From assembly GCA_024346935.1 (NCBI GenBank), contig AP024879.1, positions 1,054,001 through 1,118,000 of the forward strand: a stretch of DNA of 64,000 nucleotides. Direction: 5' to 3'. The stretch is from Vibrio inusitatus. GTDB lineage: Bacteria > Pseudomonadota > Gammaproteobacteria > Enterobacterales > Vibrionaceae. Shown here piece by piece: positions 1 through 8,531 of this stretch. The notes below the pieces were generated by a model. That model saw nothing but the letters and a program-made list of their open reading frames with translations, was not told the DNA's origin and searched no databases. Both the position numbers and the translations under genes were made by a program. Every line of letters starts with the position of its first letter. Position 1 is the first letter of the stretch.

Positions 1-1
1 T

Positions 2-1123
2 GTCAGCGACAGTTACTTTATTGAAGCCAGTGTTTCAGCTGGCTCCACGCTAATTGGTAAAGATATAAACCAGAACGGCTTGCGTCATATGGAGTCATTG
101 TTTCTTATTGAAATGGAGCGTGACGGAAACATAATCAGCCCTGTATCCCCTAGCGAAATACTGCAAAAAAACGACCGACTCTTTTTCAACGGTGATGTAT
201 CGAAGGTATCTCAGCTCAAGCATTACAATGGACTTGAAATATTCGCTGATAAAGAGGGCTTAGCGTCGCACAGTTTTGTTGAAGCTATATTGCTACCACA
301 AAGTCGCTTAGTTAATCGCTCACTCAAAGAGTGCAATTTCAGACAAACCTTCAACGCTGGTGTTGTCGCCATAAAGCGCAATGGCGTACGCTTATCTGGT
401 AAGTTGGGAGAAGTAAAACTTAAAGCTGGGGACTACTTAGTTTTGACCGCAGGTGAGCCGCCTTCACTGGCACCAAGCTTTCAAAAACACTTTATATTAC
501 TCAGTGATATCGCAGTCGAAAATAAGATTCAGGGGATTGGTGAAAAAGCGACGTTGCTTGGATTTGTCGTTGCTCTTTTCGCTGCTTCATTAGGTTTGGT
601 GTCACTGTTCAAGGCAATGCTACTGTTATTTGGCGTATTACTATGCTTTGGCGTACTTAATATAAACGATGTAACTCAACGTTTTCCCTATCACATATGG
701 CTTATCATCACCTCTGCCATTGTGATGTCCTTTGCAATTCAAAATAGTGGATTATTCGAACACTTAGAGTATTTGCTAACACAGAACAACCTTACATTAA
801 GCCCACATTTGGCTTTGGTGTTTGTATTTTTATCTACATTATTACTGACCGAGCTGGTCACCAACAATGCAGCGGCTGCTGTCACATTCCCGATCGCTTA
901 CTCTCTTGCTCTGAGTCTAGACGCGAACCCTATTGCATTTGTGATGGCTGTCGCTTTCGGCGCGAGCGCGAGTTTTATTAGCCCATATGGTTATCAAACG
1001 AACTTGATGGTGTTTAATGCTGGGCAGTACAAGTTGTCAGATTTTGTAAAAATTGGCGCTCCGATCAGTGTGATTTATAGTTTTACTGCGATATTTGCGA
1101 TTGAGCACTTTTTTGGGTTGTAG
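2..1123 (+). CDS. SLC13-family (sulfate-type) permease, 3' part
   Basis: The reading frame is open from the left edge, so the gene starts outside the window. The visible N-terminal part carries two RCK_C/TrkA_C-like domains. The first is about residues 1-85 and includes the GSTLIGKDI stretch. The second is about residues 85-150 and ends near GDYLVLTAG. Hydrophobic membrane segments follow, with the SLC13 hallmarks TELVTNNAAAA and SFISPYGYQTNLMV. SLC13/DASS proteins are inner-membrane sodium- or proton-coupled anion carriers. In vibrios this version usually sits between cysDN and cysC, which favours sulfate as substrate (inference from context). The stop lies about 1 kb before cysC, and the gap is filled by a repeat array. 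Confidence 0.88.
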   Translation, partial: VSDSYFIEASVSAGSTLIGKDINQNGLRHMESLFLIEMERDGNIISPVSPSEILQKNDRLFFNGDVSKVSQLKHYNGLEIFADKEGLASHSFVEAILLPQSRLVNRSLKECNFRQTFNAGVVAIKRNGVRLSGKLGEVKLKAGDYLVLTAGEPPSLAPSFQKHFILLSDIAVENKIQGIGEKATLLGFVVALFAASLGLVSLFKAMLLLFGVLLCFGVLNINDVTQRFPYHIWLIITSAIVMSFAIQNSGLFEHLEYLLTQNNLTLSPHLALVFVFLSTLLLTELVTNNAAAAVTFPIAYSLALSLDANPIAFVMAVAFGASASFISPYGYQTNLMVFNAGQYKLSDFVKIGAPISVIYSFTAIFAIEHFFGL

Positions 1124-1153
1124 GAGAATTGAGAGCTATCAGCTAAAAAGTAT

Positions 1154-2073
1154 CGTCATTCTCGCGAAAGTGGGAATCTAATTGGTAGCTAAGCACAAAG
1201 ATCCCCGATAAAAGCGCTCGGGGATGACAAGAAACCATACTGGGAACACTAAAGATATTTAGCGTAACCCTAGACGTCATTCTCGCGACGGTGGGAATCT
1301 AATTGGTAGCTATGCACAAAGATCCCCGATTAAAGCGATTGGGGATGACAAGAAACAATACTGGGAAGACTAAAGACATTTAGCGTAACCCTAGACGTCA
1401 TTTCCACGAAGGCGGGAATCTAATCGGTAGCTATGCACAAAGATCCCCGACAAGAGCACTCGGGGATGACGAAAAACAACACAGGGAAGACTAAAGGCAA
1501 TAGCCTCACTCTAACCGTCATTCCCGCGAAGGCGGGAATCTAATCGGTAGCTAGGTGCAGAGATCCCCGATAAGAGCACTCGGGGATGACAAGAAACAAT
1601 ACAGGGAAGACTAAAGACAATAGCGCCACTCTAACCGTCATTCCCGCGCAGGCGGGAATCTAATCGGTAGCTAGGTACAAAGATCCCCGATTAAAGCGAT
1701 TGGGGATGACAGAAAACAATACTGGGAACACTAAAGACATTTAGCGTCACCCTAACCGTCATTCCCGCGAAGGCGGGAATCTAATCGGTAGCTAGGTGCA
1801 GAGATCCCCGATAAGAGCACTCGGGGATGACAAGAAACAATACAGGGAAGACTAAAGACAATAGCGCCACTCTAACCGTCATTCCCGCGCAGGCGGGAAT
1901 CTAATTGGTAGTTATGTACAAAGATCCCCGATAAAAGCGCTTGGGGATGACAGGAAACAATACAGGGAACACTAAAGACATTTAGCGTCACCCTAACCGT
2001 CATTTCCACGAAGGCGGGAATCTAATCGGTAGCTAGGTACAAAGATCCCCGATACAAGCACTCGGGAATGACG
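1154..2073. repeat. Array of eight ~120-bp double-hairpin repeats
   Basis: Eight head-to-tail copies start at about 1154, 1275, 1396, 1516, 1636, 1757, 1877 and 1998, a period of 120-121 bp; the last copy is short. Each copy has a first hairpin with core ATTCCCGCGAAGGCGGGAAT or a variant. This is followed about 25 bp later by a second hairpin, CCCCGAT...ATCGGGG-like with the loop GAGCAC. The roughly 76 bp core begins with GTCAT and ends with ATGAC. The first hairpin fits the form ATTCCC-N8-GGGAAT known for Neisseria dRS3. The array lies between two genes that would otherwise be neighbours in a sulfate operon. No gene was seen in it. Confidence 0.93.
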
Positions 2074-2125
2074 GTAAAAATACATTATCAAAGGCACTTC
2101 TAACACATAAGGAAATACAAAAAAC

Positions 2126-2722
2126 ATGGGAAACCAAAACATAGTATGGCATCTGGCATCGGTTACCCCAGAGCAGCGCCAGCAACTAAAGGGGCATAAG
2201 CCTGCAGTATTATGGTTCACTGGGCTTAGTGGGTCGGGGAAATCAACCATAGCCAATGCCGTTGAATTGAAATTGAATCAACTCTCTATACACAGCTATT
2301 TACTAGATGGTGACAATGTACGTCATGGCCTTAACCGTGACTTGGGGTTTTCAGACCAAGATCGAGTTGAAAATATTCGACGTATTGGTGAAGTGGCTAA
2401 GTTGTTCGTTGACTCAGGTAGTTTAGTGCTAACGGCTTTCATCTCCCCTTTTATCGCAGATCGAGAACAGGTTCGCGCGCTTTTACCTAAAGATGAGTTC
2501 ATTGAAGTGTTCGTCGATACTCCAATCGAAACATGCGAGTTGCGCGATCCAAAAGGTCTGTATAAAAAAGCTCGCAAAGGCGAGATAGAGCATTTTACTG
2601 GCCTAACATCAGACTATGAAGCTCCGCAGTCAGCGGAAATCCATTTAAAAACGGATCAAAATTCAATTGAAGAAAGTGCCGAGCAAGTTGTTCAATACCT
2701 AAGAGATAACGGCTATGTCTAA
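2126..2722 (+). CDS. cysC: Adenylylsulfate (APS) kinase
   Basis: This cytoplasmic enzyme phosphorylates adenosine 5'-phosphosulfate to PAPS with ATP, the second activation step of sulfate assimilation. The 198-residue length is normal for CysC. The P-loop GLSGSGKST is at residues 33-41. Typical family stretches follow: LDGDNVRHGLN, FISPF, DPKGLYKKAR and FTGLTSDYEAP. The ATG start is preceded by an AAGGA box about 12 bases upstream. The gene follows the SLC13 permease on the same strand, separated by the repeat array. It overlaps the DHH gene by 8 bases, so those two are very likely cotranscribed and translationally coupled. Confidence 0.97.
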   Translation: MGNQNIVWHLASVTPEQRQQLKGHKPAVLWFTGLSGSGKSTIANAVELKLNQLSIHSYLLDGDNVRHGLNRDLGFSDQDRVENIRRIGEVAKLFVDSGSLVLTAFISPFIADREQVRALLPKDEFIEVFVDTPIETCELRDPKGLYKKARKGEIEHFTGLTSDYEAPQSAEIHLKTDQNSIEESAEQVVQYLRDNGYV

Positions 2723-3695
2723 ACAACCTACGCATTATGACGTGTTTAACGGGGATGCTGACGGAATTTGTTCTCTGTTGCAACTTCGACTAAATACCCC
2801 AAAAAACTCGACACTCATTACTGGAGTAAAGCGAGATATTCAGCTAATACAACAAGTTGACGAACAGCAAGATGTTACTTCAGCAACGGTGTTAGATATC
2901 TCTATGAAGACAAACCAATCAGCCTTGCAATCTTTATTAGATAGAGAAGTGGACGTATTCTACTGCGACCATCATAGAACTGGGAACGTCCCAATCTCAC
3001 CCTATTTAAAATCTCTTTTAGATGCCTCGTCAGACGTTTGCACGAGCCTACTCATAAACCTGTACCTCAATAACTATTACTATTTATGGGCCTGTGTTGG
3101 TGCCTTTGGTGACAATTTATCAGAACAAGCTACTGATTTAGCTTTGGAACACAGCGTGGCCAGTGAAGACATTGATTTTCTCAAACAACTAGGGACACTG
3201 ATCAACTACAACGCTTACGGTAGTTCGATAGAAGATCTTCATTTCCATCCTAAAGCTTTATTTGAGTCGCTATTAAAATACCCAAACCCACTGCTCCTCA
3301 GAAACAAAAACAATGGTGTGTTTGATCAGCTAAAAGCAGGGTTTGATAACGACTGGAGTCATGTTAAATCTATTCCAGCAACCTACTCTTCTCAAAATAT
3401 CGAAGTATATCAACTTCCCAACGAGGCATGGGCAAGGCGTATAAGTGGCACATACGGAAACTGGCTCGCCAATGAGCATCCGAACAAGGCCTTTGCTGTT
3501 TTAACGGCAAATTCTTCTGATGAGTCTTATACCGTTAGCGTTAGAAGCCCACTAACGAATAGAGAAGGTGCAGACGATGTTTGCTCACAGTTTGCAACGG
3601 GTGGCGGTAGGAAAGCCGCAGCTGGGATTAATGCGTTGCCTGAAAAAATGATTGACCTGTTTATTGAAAAGATGGAAGAACAGTTTGGCTATTAA
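2715..3695 (+). CDS. DHH-family phosphoesterase
   Basis: The 326-residue protein carries DHH-superfamily signatures. NGDADG at residues 12-17 supplies metal-binding Asp residues. CDHHR around residues 84-88 is the DHH motif. GGGRKAAAG near the C-terminus matches a DHHA1 substrate-binding loop. Family members are Mn-dependent phosphodiesterases or exopolyphosphatases acting on nano-RNA, pAp or pyrophosphate-like substrates. The overlap with cysC suggests a link to sulfate assimilation, for example turnover of the pAp left by PAPS reductase. That role is inference; the sequence alone does not fix the substrate. The start codon lies inside the cysC 3' end. Confidence 0.85.
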   Translation: MSKQPTHYDVFNGDADGICSLLQLRLNTPKNSTLITGVKRDIQLIQQVDEQQDVTSATVLDISMKTNQSALQSLLDREVDVFYCDHHRTGNVPISPYLKSLLDASSDVCTSLLINLYLNNYYYLWACVGAFGDNLSEQATDLALEHSVASEDIDFLKQLGTLINYNAYGSSIEDLHFHPKALFESLLKYPNPLLLRNKNNGVFDQLKAGFDNDWSHVKSIPATYSSQNIEVYQLPNEAWARRISGTYGNWLANEHPNKAFAVLTANSSDESYTVSVRSPLTNREGADDVCSQFATGGGRKAAAGINALPEKMIDLFIEKMEEQFGY

Positions 3696-3719
3696 AAAAC
3701 ACATACGTTACAAATGACA

Positions 3720-4943
3720 TTACATTCCTTTTCTAAACAGAACGATTTTAATCGTCTTCAATAGAATATAGATATCGAGGTTGATATTTAAGTTTTTAAT
3801 GTAGTAAAGGTCGAAACCTAGCTTCTTTGAAGTTGCTTCATTGGAGTCAGTGTAACCTTGTTCTATCTGAGCCCATCCTGTAATACCTGGTTTTATAGTA
3901 TGACGATAACTATAAAATGGGATACTGTCCTGAAATGTTTTAGCCAACCCTGGTTGCTCCGGTCTCGGACCGATAAGCGCCATTTCTCCTTTGAGTACAT
4001 TAAACAATTGAGGAACTTCGTCCAGGCGGCTTTTTCTTAAAAAATGCCCCAATGTATCTACTCTGTGTAACTCACTAGTAGCAAATGACTCGTCAGTCTC
4101 TTCATCGGAAGACATAGTCCGAAATTTATACATAGTAAAAGTTTTACCTCGATAGCCTATGCGCTTCTGCTTGTATAAAATAGGTTCTTCAGGGCTGTTA
4201 AACTTAATCACAAAAGCTGTCACTGCTGCAAGAAATAGTGAAATGGGAGCAGCCACAATCACAAATAATGACTCTAATACATACTTAACCTTAATATAGG
4301 TAGGGCTTGGGCTAAAAAGAGTGATACTTATAGGGTTAAGATTCTCCGTATTAACCTGTTTAGAGAGTCGCTCTATCAACAAGTCTGCATGGTAAATAGG
4401 AATATCATGTAAGCTGCATTCTGCTAGTAATCTAGAATCATTCTGATTAAGCGGTTGATGGAAGTCAGATACAACACCCAACTTAATATCATTAACTTGT
4501 GTAGCATCTGTTGTATCTATCAATTTAATACTTGAAAACGGGGCAAATCGTAATGAGTCAACCGTACTAAATCTATAAAGGATTAACTCCATATTCTTAG
4601 TCTGAAAGAATCTAAAGATGATAAACCAAGCAAACGTAAACCCAAAACCCGTAAGTAACACCGGCCTTGAGTAATCAATACGCATAAATGCAATAGCGGC
4701 AATATGAACACAATAACAACCGAGTAACACTGCGATCACTGGGTATCTCTTGCGTTTCAGTATTGACGGTATCGGCGGAGGAATCAGCAACAAGCTAATG
4801 TAAAAGCAGGCCACCACACCAATAGAACTATTGGTAATACTGATTTGTGGCTCGGCGTACACTATCCCGCCCCAAACCTGAACGACTACGATAACGATAG
4901 CAATGGCTAAGCCATGCATTAGTGATATTTTGCTAAAGCGCAT
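3720..4943 (-). CDS. Initiating sugar transferase (polyprenyl glycosylphosphotransferase)
   Basis: This 407-residue inner-membrane protein has about four predicted transmembrane segments in residues 1-115, a cytoplasmic linker, another hydrophobic segment around residue 225, and a C-terminal bacterial sugar transferase domain. Diagnostic motifs in the last domain are ILYKQKRIGYRGK, FTMYKFRTM, LRKSRLDEVPQL, ALIGPRPE and KPGITGWAQI. Such enzymes load the first sugar-1-phosphate onto undecaprenyl phosphate and start surface glycan synthesis. It is convergent with the DHH gene and divergent from the first GT2 gene. The specific sugar (galactose, glucose or QuiNAc-like) cannot be read from the sequence. 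Confidence 0.92.
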   Translation of the reverse strand: MRFSKISLMHGLAIAIVIVVVQVWGGIVYAEPQISITNSSIGVVACFYISLLLIPPPIPSILKRKRYPVIAVLLGCYCVHIAAIAFMRIDYSRPVLLTGFGFTFAWFIIFRFFQTKNMELILYRFSTVDSLRFAPFSSIKLIDTTDATQVNDIKLGVVSDFHQPLNQNDSRLLAECSLHDIPIYHADLLIERLSKQVNTENLNPISITLFSPSPTYIKVKYVLESLFVIVAAPISLFLAAVTAFVIKFNSPEEPILYKQKRIGYRGKTFTMYKFRTMSSDEETDESFATSELHRVDTLGHFLRKSRLDEVPQLFNVLKGEMALIGPRPEQPGLAKTFQDSIPFYSYRHTIKPGITGWAQIEQGYTDSNEATSKKLGFDLYYIKNLNINLDIYILLKTIKIVLFRKGM

Positions 4944-5161
4944 CTTCCTTGATTAACTTTTAACATCTGATAGTAAGAGTGTAATGAGCTAATCTAGTGT
5001 TTGACAGCTTTTTTGTTGCATCAAAGTCACAAATGTATTGGTTCGTAGTTGGATTTCGATTTAATTATCAAATTAACATTAATTCGTCATTTCACCTCAT
5101 TGCCGAGCTTGTTAAGATGAGAGGACTGTTACTGAGTTTTGCAAAAGGGATCGCCAGCTAA

Positions 5162-6088
5162 ATGAAGGACATAGATGTCATAATGGCGACATATAATGGA
5201 GAAGCTTATATAACTGAGCAACTTCAGAGTATTGTCGACTGTAGAGGCTTCGATAAGCGTGTTAATCGCATAATCATCTCAGATGATGGCTCTACTGATG
5301 GAACTAAAAATATCGTAAAAGAATTCAAAAGCGAGGCTATAGAATTCTATTTAAACAAAGGTAAAAAAGGCGTTATTAGTAATTTCAATAATGCAGCTGA
5401 TCAGTCAAACGCTAAGTACGTCGTTTTTTCGGATCAAGATGATGTTTGGCTCAAAAACAAAATAGATATCCTCTATAAAGGCATAACTGAGCTTGAACGT
5501 GAAGACGAATCAAAGCCTTGTCTATTTTTTACTGATTTAGAGGTAGTGGGGCAAAGCCTTGAACCTATTGCTACATCATTCTGGAAGCACCAAAAACTAG
5601 ATCCAAGAATGACAGAATCTTTTTCATCTATTTTGGTCCAAAATATGACCCCTGGTTGTGCGATTATCGTTAACCGCGCACTTTTAGACATAGCATTTCC
5701 CTGCCCTGTTGATGCTGTTATGCATGATTGGTGGTTGTTACTGTGTGCGAAGACTTTTGGTAAAACCGGATTTAGCGAGAGTCAAACCGTTAAATATAGG
5801 CAGCATGACTTAAATACAGTTGGTGCAAAAAAAAGTACGTTCCTCAAAAATGTATCTAGGGTGCTAAGAGATCCTACGGATAGGTTCGATAAAATCGTCC
5901 AACAGTCGACTTTACTCGCAATGTTAATGCCCGTTAACCATGAATATATTAGCTTAATTGAGAAATTTAGTAATATAAGAGCACTTTCGATTTCGTCAAG
6001 ATTATCGCTTTATCTAAGTATAGTGAGCCCTTTTCAATCTTTTGAGCGAAAAATAGCGCTCTTAACCCGCCTAATGGTTATGAAGTAA
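5162..6088 (+). CDS. GT2-family glycosyltransferase
   Basis: The 308-residue protein has an N-terminal GT-A fold: DVIMATYNG at residues 4-12, IISDDGSTDGT around residues 38-48 and VFSDQDDVW around residues 88-96, giving the acidic DxD-like nucleotide-sugar and metal site. A later conserved MHDWW follows, as in rhamnosyltransferase-like GT2 enzymes. There is no signal peptide and it should act on the cytoplasmic face of the membrane. Its neighbour starts directly after its stop codon, so the two form a coupled pair. A rhamnosyl donor is plausible because rfbBADC is nearby, but this is inference. Confidence 0.88.
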   Translation: MKDIDVIMATYNGEAYITEQLQSIVDCRGFDKRVNRIIISDDGSTDGTKNIVKEFKSEAIEFYLNKGKKGVISNFNNAADQSNAKYVVFSDQDDVWLKNKIDILYKGITELEREDESKPCLFFTDLEVVGQSLEPIATSFWKHQKLDPRMTESFSSILVQNMTPGCAIIVNRALLDIAFPCPVDAVMHDWWLLLCAKTFGKTGFSESQTVKYRQHDLNTVGAKKSTFLKNVSRVLRDPTDRFDKIVQQSTLLAMLMPVNHEYISLIEKFSNIRALSISSRLSLYLSIVSPFQSFERKIALLTRLMVMK

Positions 6089-6928
6089 ATGTTATCTATA
6101 TCGATTGTCACATATAACAACTCTATTGAATCGCTAAATAAATGCTTGAGTAGTTTTATAAATTCATCATTGATAGATATAGTGTGTATATATGAAAATA
6201 GTGAAGTTCCTTGTTTACAACAAGAAGAGGTGGTTAAAAAGCACACTAAAGTGATTTACTGTTCTGACAAGCGTAATCTTGGATATGGTTTCGGACATAA
6301 TCAAGCATTTAGACTATGCCATGAAAAAGTACATTCTAAGTACCACTTGGTTATGAATCTTGATGTTGAAGTTAGCATAGAAACCATAAACACCTTAGTT
6401 TCTTATATGGAAACATCTCCAAATACACTTCATTGCATGCCAAAAGTGCTTAACTCTAACTTAAGCATCCAACACGCATGCAAAAGACTTCCTTCTCCTT
6501 TAAATCTAATCACAAGACGATTTTTCCCATCATTCTTCAATCGCATTTCCATTCAGAAACAGTACGAGTTGCGTAGTTATGATTATTCATATGTTCTCAA
6601 CTGCCCTTATCTATCGGGGTGCTTCATGTTACTTCGCTCAAGAACTTTCGAACAAGTAGGCATGTTTGACACTCGCTTTTTTATGTACCCCGAAGATATC
6701 GACTTAACCCGTCGTTTACATCAAATTGGAAAAACGGAATGCTATCCTTTTGTCTCTATTATCCATCATCACGAACAAGCTTCATATAGTTCATGGCGTA
6801 TGACATGGGTACACGTAAGATCAATGATAAAATATTTTAATAAGTGGGGCTGGGTTTTGGATAGTGAACGGCGTAGATCCAATACACGAATTGAAGAGAC
6901 TATTAGTCTTAATTCTCCTAAAAACTAA
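6089..6928 (+). CDS. GT2-family glycosyltransferase (rhamnosyltransferase-like)
   Basis: The 279-residue protein begins immediately after the preceding stop codon, so it is probably translationally coupled. Visible motifs are SIVTYNN at residues 4-10, NLGYGFGHNQA around residues 63-73, MNLDVEV around residue 89 (DxD-like), YLSGCFMLL and FDTRFFMYPEDIDL. This pattern is typical of WbbL-like rhamnosyltransferases in GT2. Its 3' end overlaps the convergent GT2 gene by 4 bases. The region is visibly AT-rich, as is usual for horizontally exchanged glycan clusters. Donor and acceptor sugars are not known from the sequence. Confidence 0.88.
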   Translation: MLSISIVTYNNSIESLNKCLSSFINSSLIDIVCIYENSEVPCLQQEEVVKKHTKVIYCSDKRNLGYGFGHNQAFRLCHEKVHSKYHLVMNLDVEVSIETINTLVSYMETSPNTLHCMPKVLNSNLSIQHACKRLPSPLNLITRRFFPSFFNRISIQKQYELRSYDYSYVLNCPYLSGCFMLLRSRTFEQVGMFDTRFFMYPEDIDLTRRLHQIGKTECYPFVSIIHHHEQASYSSWRMTWVHVRSMIKYFNKWGWVLDSERRRSNTRIEETISLNSPKN

Positions 6929-7845
6929 TGCAATTTACCTTTCACTCCAAGTAATCCGTGATAGATCCCTTTAAGACTATAGCCTAGCTTTTCAAATTTA
7001 TTACGTTCAAATAGCAGTATAGAAATCAACGAGTAGATTCCAATATAAACATCATAAAGTATCCAGTTAGGAAAAGTCCGATAGAACTCCCGATACATAA
7101 ATATTGTATTTCTAGCAATATAATATCGCCTAAAACCACTATGATTGAGTGTACGTACCTTATTCCCCAGTAGGTTTTTTACTTCAGGGTTACCGAGGTT
7201 ATGTAATAACTTGGCTTGACTACTAAAAGCTATTTTATATCCTGATTGAATCAGTTTTAAACTCAAAAAGCTATCCACATAATCAATAAAATATTCAGTA
7301 GGAAATCCTCCAACCACCTTAATTTTAGGGATAGAAGTCAAACAACCAGAAGTAATCGCCAAGATTAAATCATCCCTATCTCTATACGACATATCAGTAA
7401 GTTCAAAATATATTTTTTTGTTATTTATTAATAACTTACTTATCTTTCGTGGGTTACTACTATCTACCACTGTCGGTGTAAGCAATGCTACATTTTCACG
7501 CGATACTAAATTATTAAGTGAAGTACACAATTGGTAGATAAAATCATGCGTAGGTTCCGAATCTTGGTCCATAGTGACCGCCCAATCAAAGCCATTGTTG
7601 CTCGCGATTTCAATACCTCTATTGAGTGAATATGCTATTCCTGAATTCTCTTCATTTCTATATAAAGTTACCTTTTTATTAAGTGAACATATCGTTAATA
7701 TCTCTAACGATATAGGCATCTTTGACCCATCATCAACAATAATAATAGAGTTTACTTGTTTGCTCATTGTTTCAATATTTCTTATCAGAGCCTGATTCGG
7801 TTCATAAGTAGTAAATACTGCAATTACATCTAATGGCTTTAACAT
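6925..7845 (-). CDS. GT2-family glycosyltransferase (RfbN/rhamnosyl type)
   Basis: The 306-residue GT-A protein shows VFTTYEPN around residues 10-17, IIIVDDGS around residues 34-41, NEENSGIAYSLNRGI around residues 60-74 and VTMDQDSEP around residues 89-97. It ends with hydrophobic stretches that may touch the membrane. The sequence resembles bacterial rhamnosyltransferases that add L-rhamnose from dTDP-L-rhamnose. It is the last gene of the minus-strand rfbBADC-flippase-methyltransferase operon, and its start overlaps the methyltransferase stop by a few bases. Acceptor specificity cannot be assigned. Confidence 0.88.
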   Translation of the reverse strand: MLKPLDVIAVFTTYEPNQALIRNIETMSKQVNSIIIVDDGSKMPISLEILTICSLNKKVTLYRNEENSGIAYSLNRGIEIASNNGFDWAVTMDQDSEPTHDFIYQLCTSLNNLVSRENVALLTPTVVDSSNPRKISKLLINNKKIYFELTDMSYRDRDDLILAITSGCLTSIPKIKVVGGFPTEYFIDYVDSFLSLKLIQSGYKIAFSSQAKLLHNLGNPEVKNLLGNKVRTLNHSGFRRYYIARNTIFMYREFYRTFPNWILYDVYIGIYSLISILLFERNKFEKLGYSLKGIYHGLLGVKGKLH

Positions 7846-8531
7846 TCTTCTTTTATTCTCGCCTGTAAGCCAAATTGCATATACTGAATATCCTGACCAA
7901 AAATAAAAATTGGGATACTGTATTTTAATATGCTCTTAATCCAACTTATTGATTTTTCCTTATCTCCATATATACTATTTATACCTTTTATTCTTATAAT
8001 TTCAAAGTGATTTCTTTCAAGTAATGTCAATATGCTTTTTTGGGTAAAAAACCGTAAATGCGTTCTATCTAGAATTCCACTGTCTTTATATTCCCAATCT
8101 TTAAAAACTAGCATTTCTTTAAGATGAGAGATATGCCTTATATTTGGGATAGAAGCGACTAAGCAACCATCCTTCTTAAGTTTTTTCCTAAAATATTTAA
8201 ATAATTCATCTGTATTTTCAACATGCTCAATAATATCATTGCATACAATTACGTCAAAATATCTGTCTGGCAATTCTTTTTCTATATTTGGAAATAGCCC
8301 TTCTAGAAAATTAGCTCTACTATTTTTATCTCTTCCTAGAGCAATCGCGTCGGCATCTGGTTCTACACCCCAATACTCAACAAATTGGTTTAAGTTCTTA
8401 GAAAACTCTCCTTCACCACACCCTATCTCAAGAACTGTTTTATATATTTCGGGCATAAACTCAAGCATGTCATCTCTACCAGAACTACGATATCCTTGCG
8501 GAACGGATGTAACAACCTTATTTTCCTTCAT
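7839..8531 (-). CDS. SAM-dependent class I methyltransferase
   Basis: The roughly 230-residue protein has the SAM-binding signature VLEIGCGEGEFS near the N-terminus and FDVIVCNDIIEHV around residues 90-105, then SIPNIRH and DRTHLRFFT. These are typical of the UbiE/Methyltransf_23 group found in glycan clusters. It likely O-methylates a sugar of the surface glycan, possibly as a terminal cap (inference). The frame is open back to a TTG at 8555. The ATG at 8531 was chosen because it follows an AAGGAG box and gives a normal N-terminus. The start lies inside the 3' end of the flippase gene. Confidence 0.85.
   Translation of the reverse strand: MKENKVVTSVPQGYRSSGRDDMLEFMPEIYKTVLEIGCGEGEFSKNLNQFVEYWGVEPDADAIALGRDKNSRANFLEGLFPNIEKELPDRYFDVIVCNDIIEHVENTDELFKYFRKKLKKDGCLVASIPNIRHISHLKEMLVFKDWEYKDSGILDRTHLRFFTQKSILTLLERNHFEIIRIKGINSIYGDKEKSISWIKSILKYSIPIFIFGQDIQYMQFGLQARIKEEC

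Noticed and set aside
1154..2073. Possible CRISPR array
   Set aside because: Units are about 120 bp, internally palindromic with no unique spacers, and no cas genes are present.
5001..5040. TTGACA as a possible -35 for the first GT2 gene
   Set aside because: No acceptable -10 at 16-18 bases downstream.
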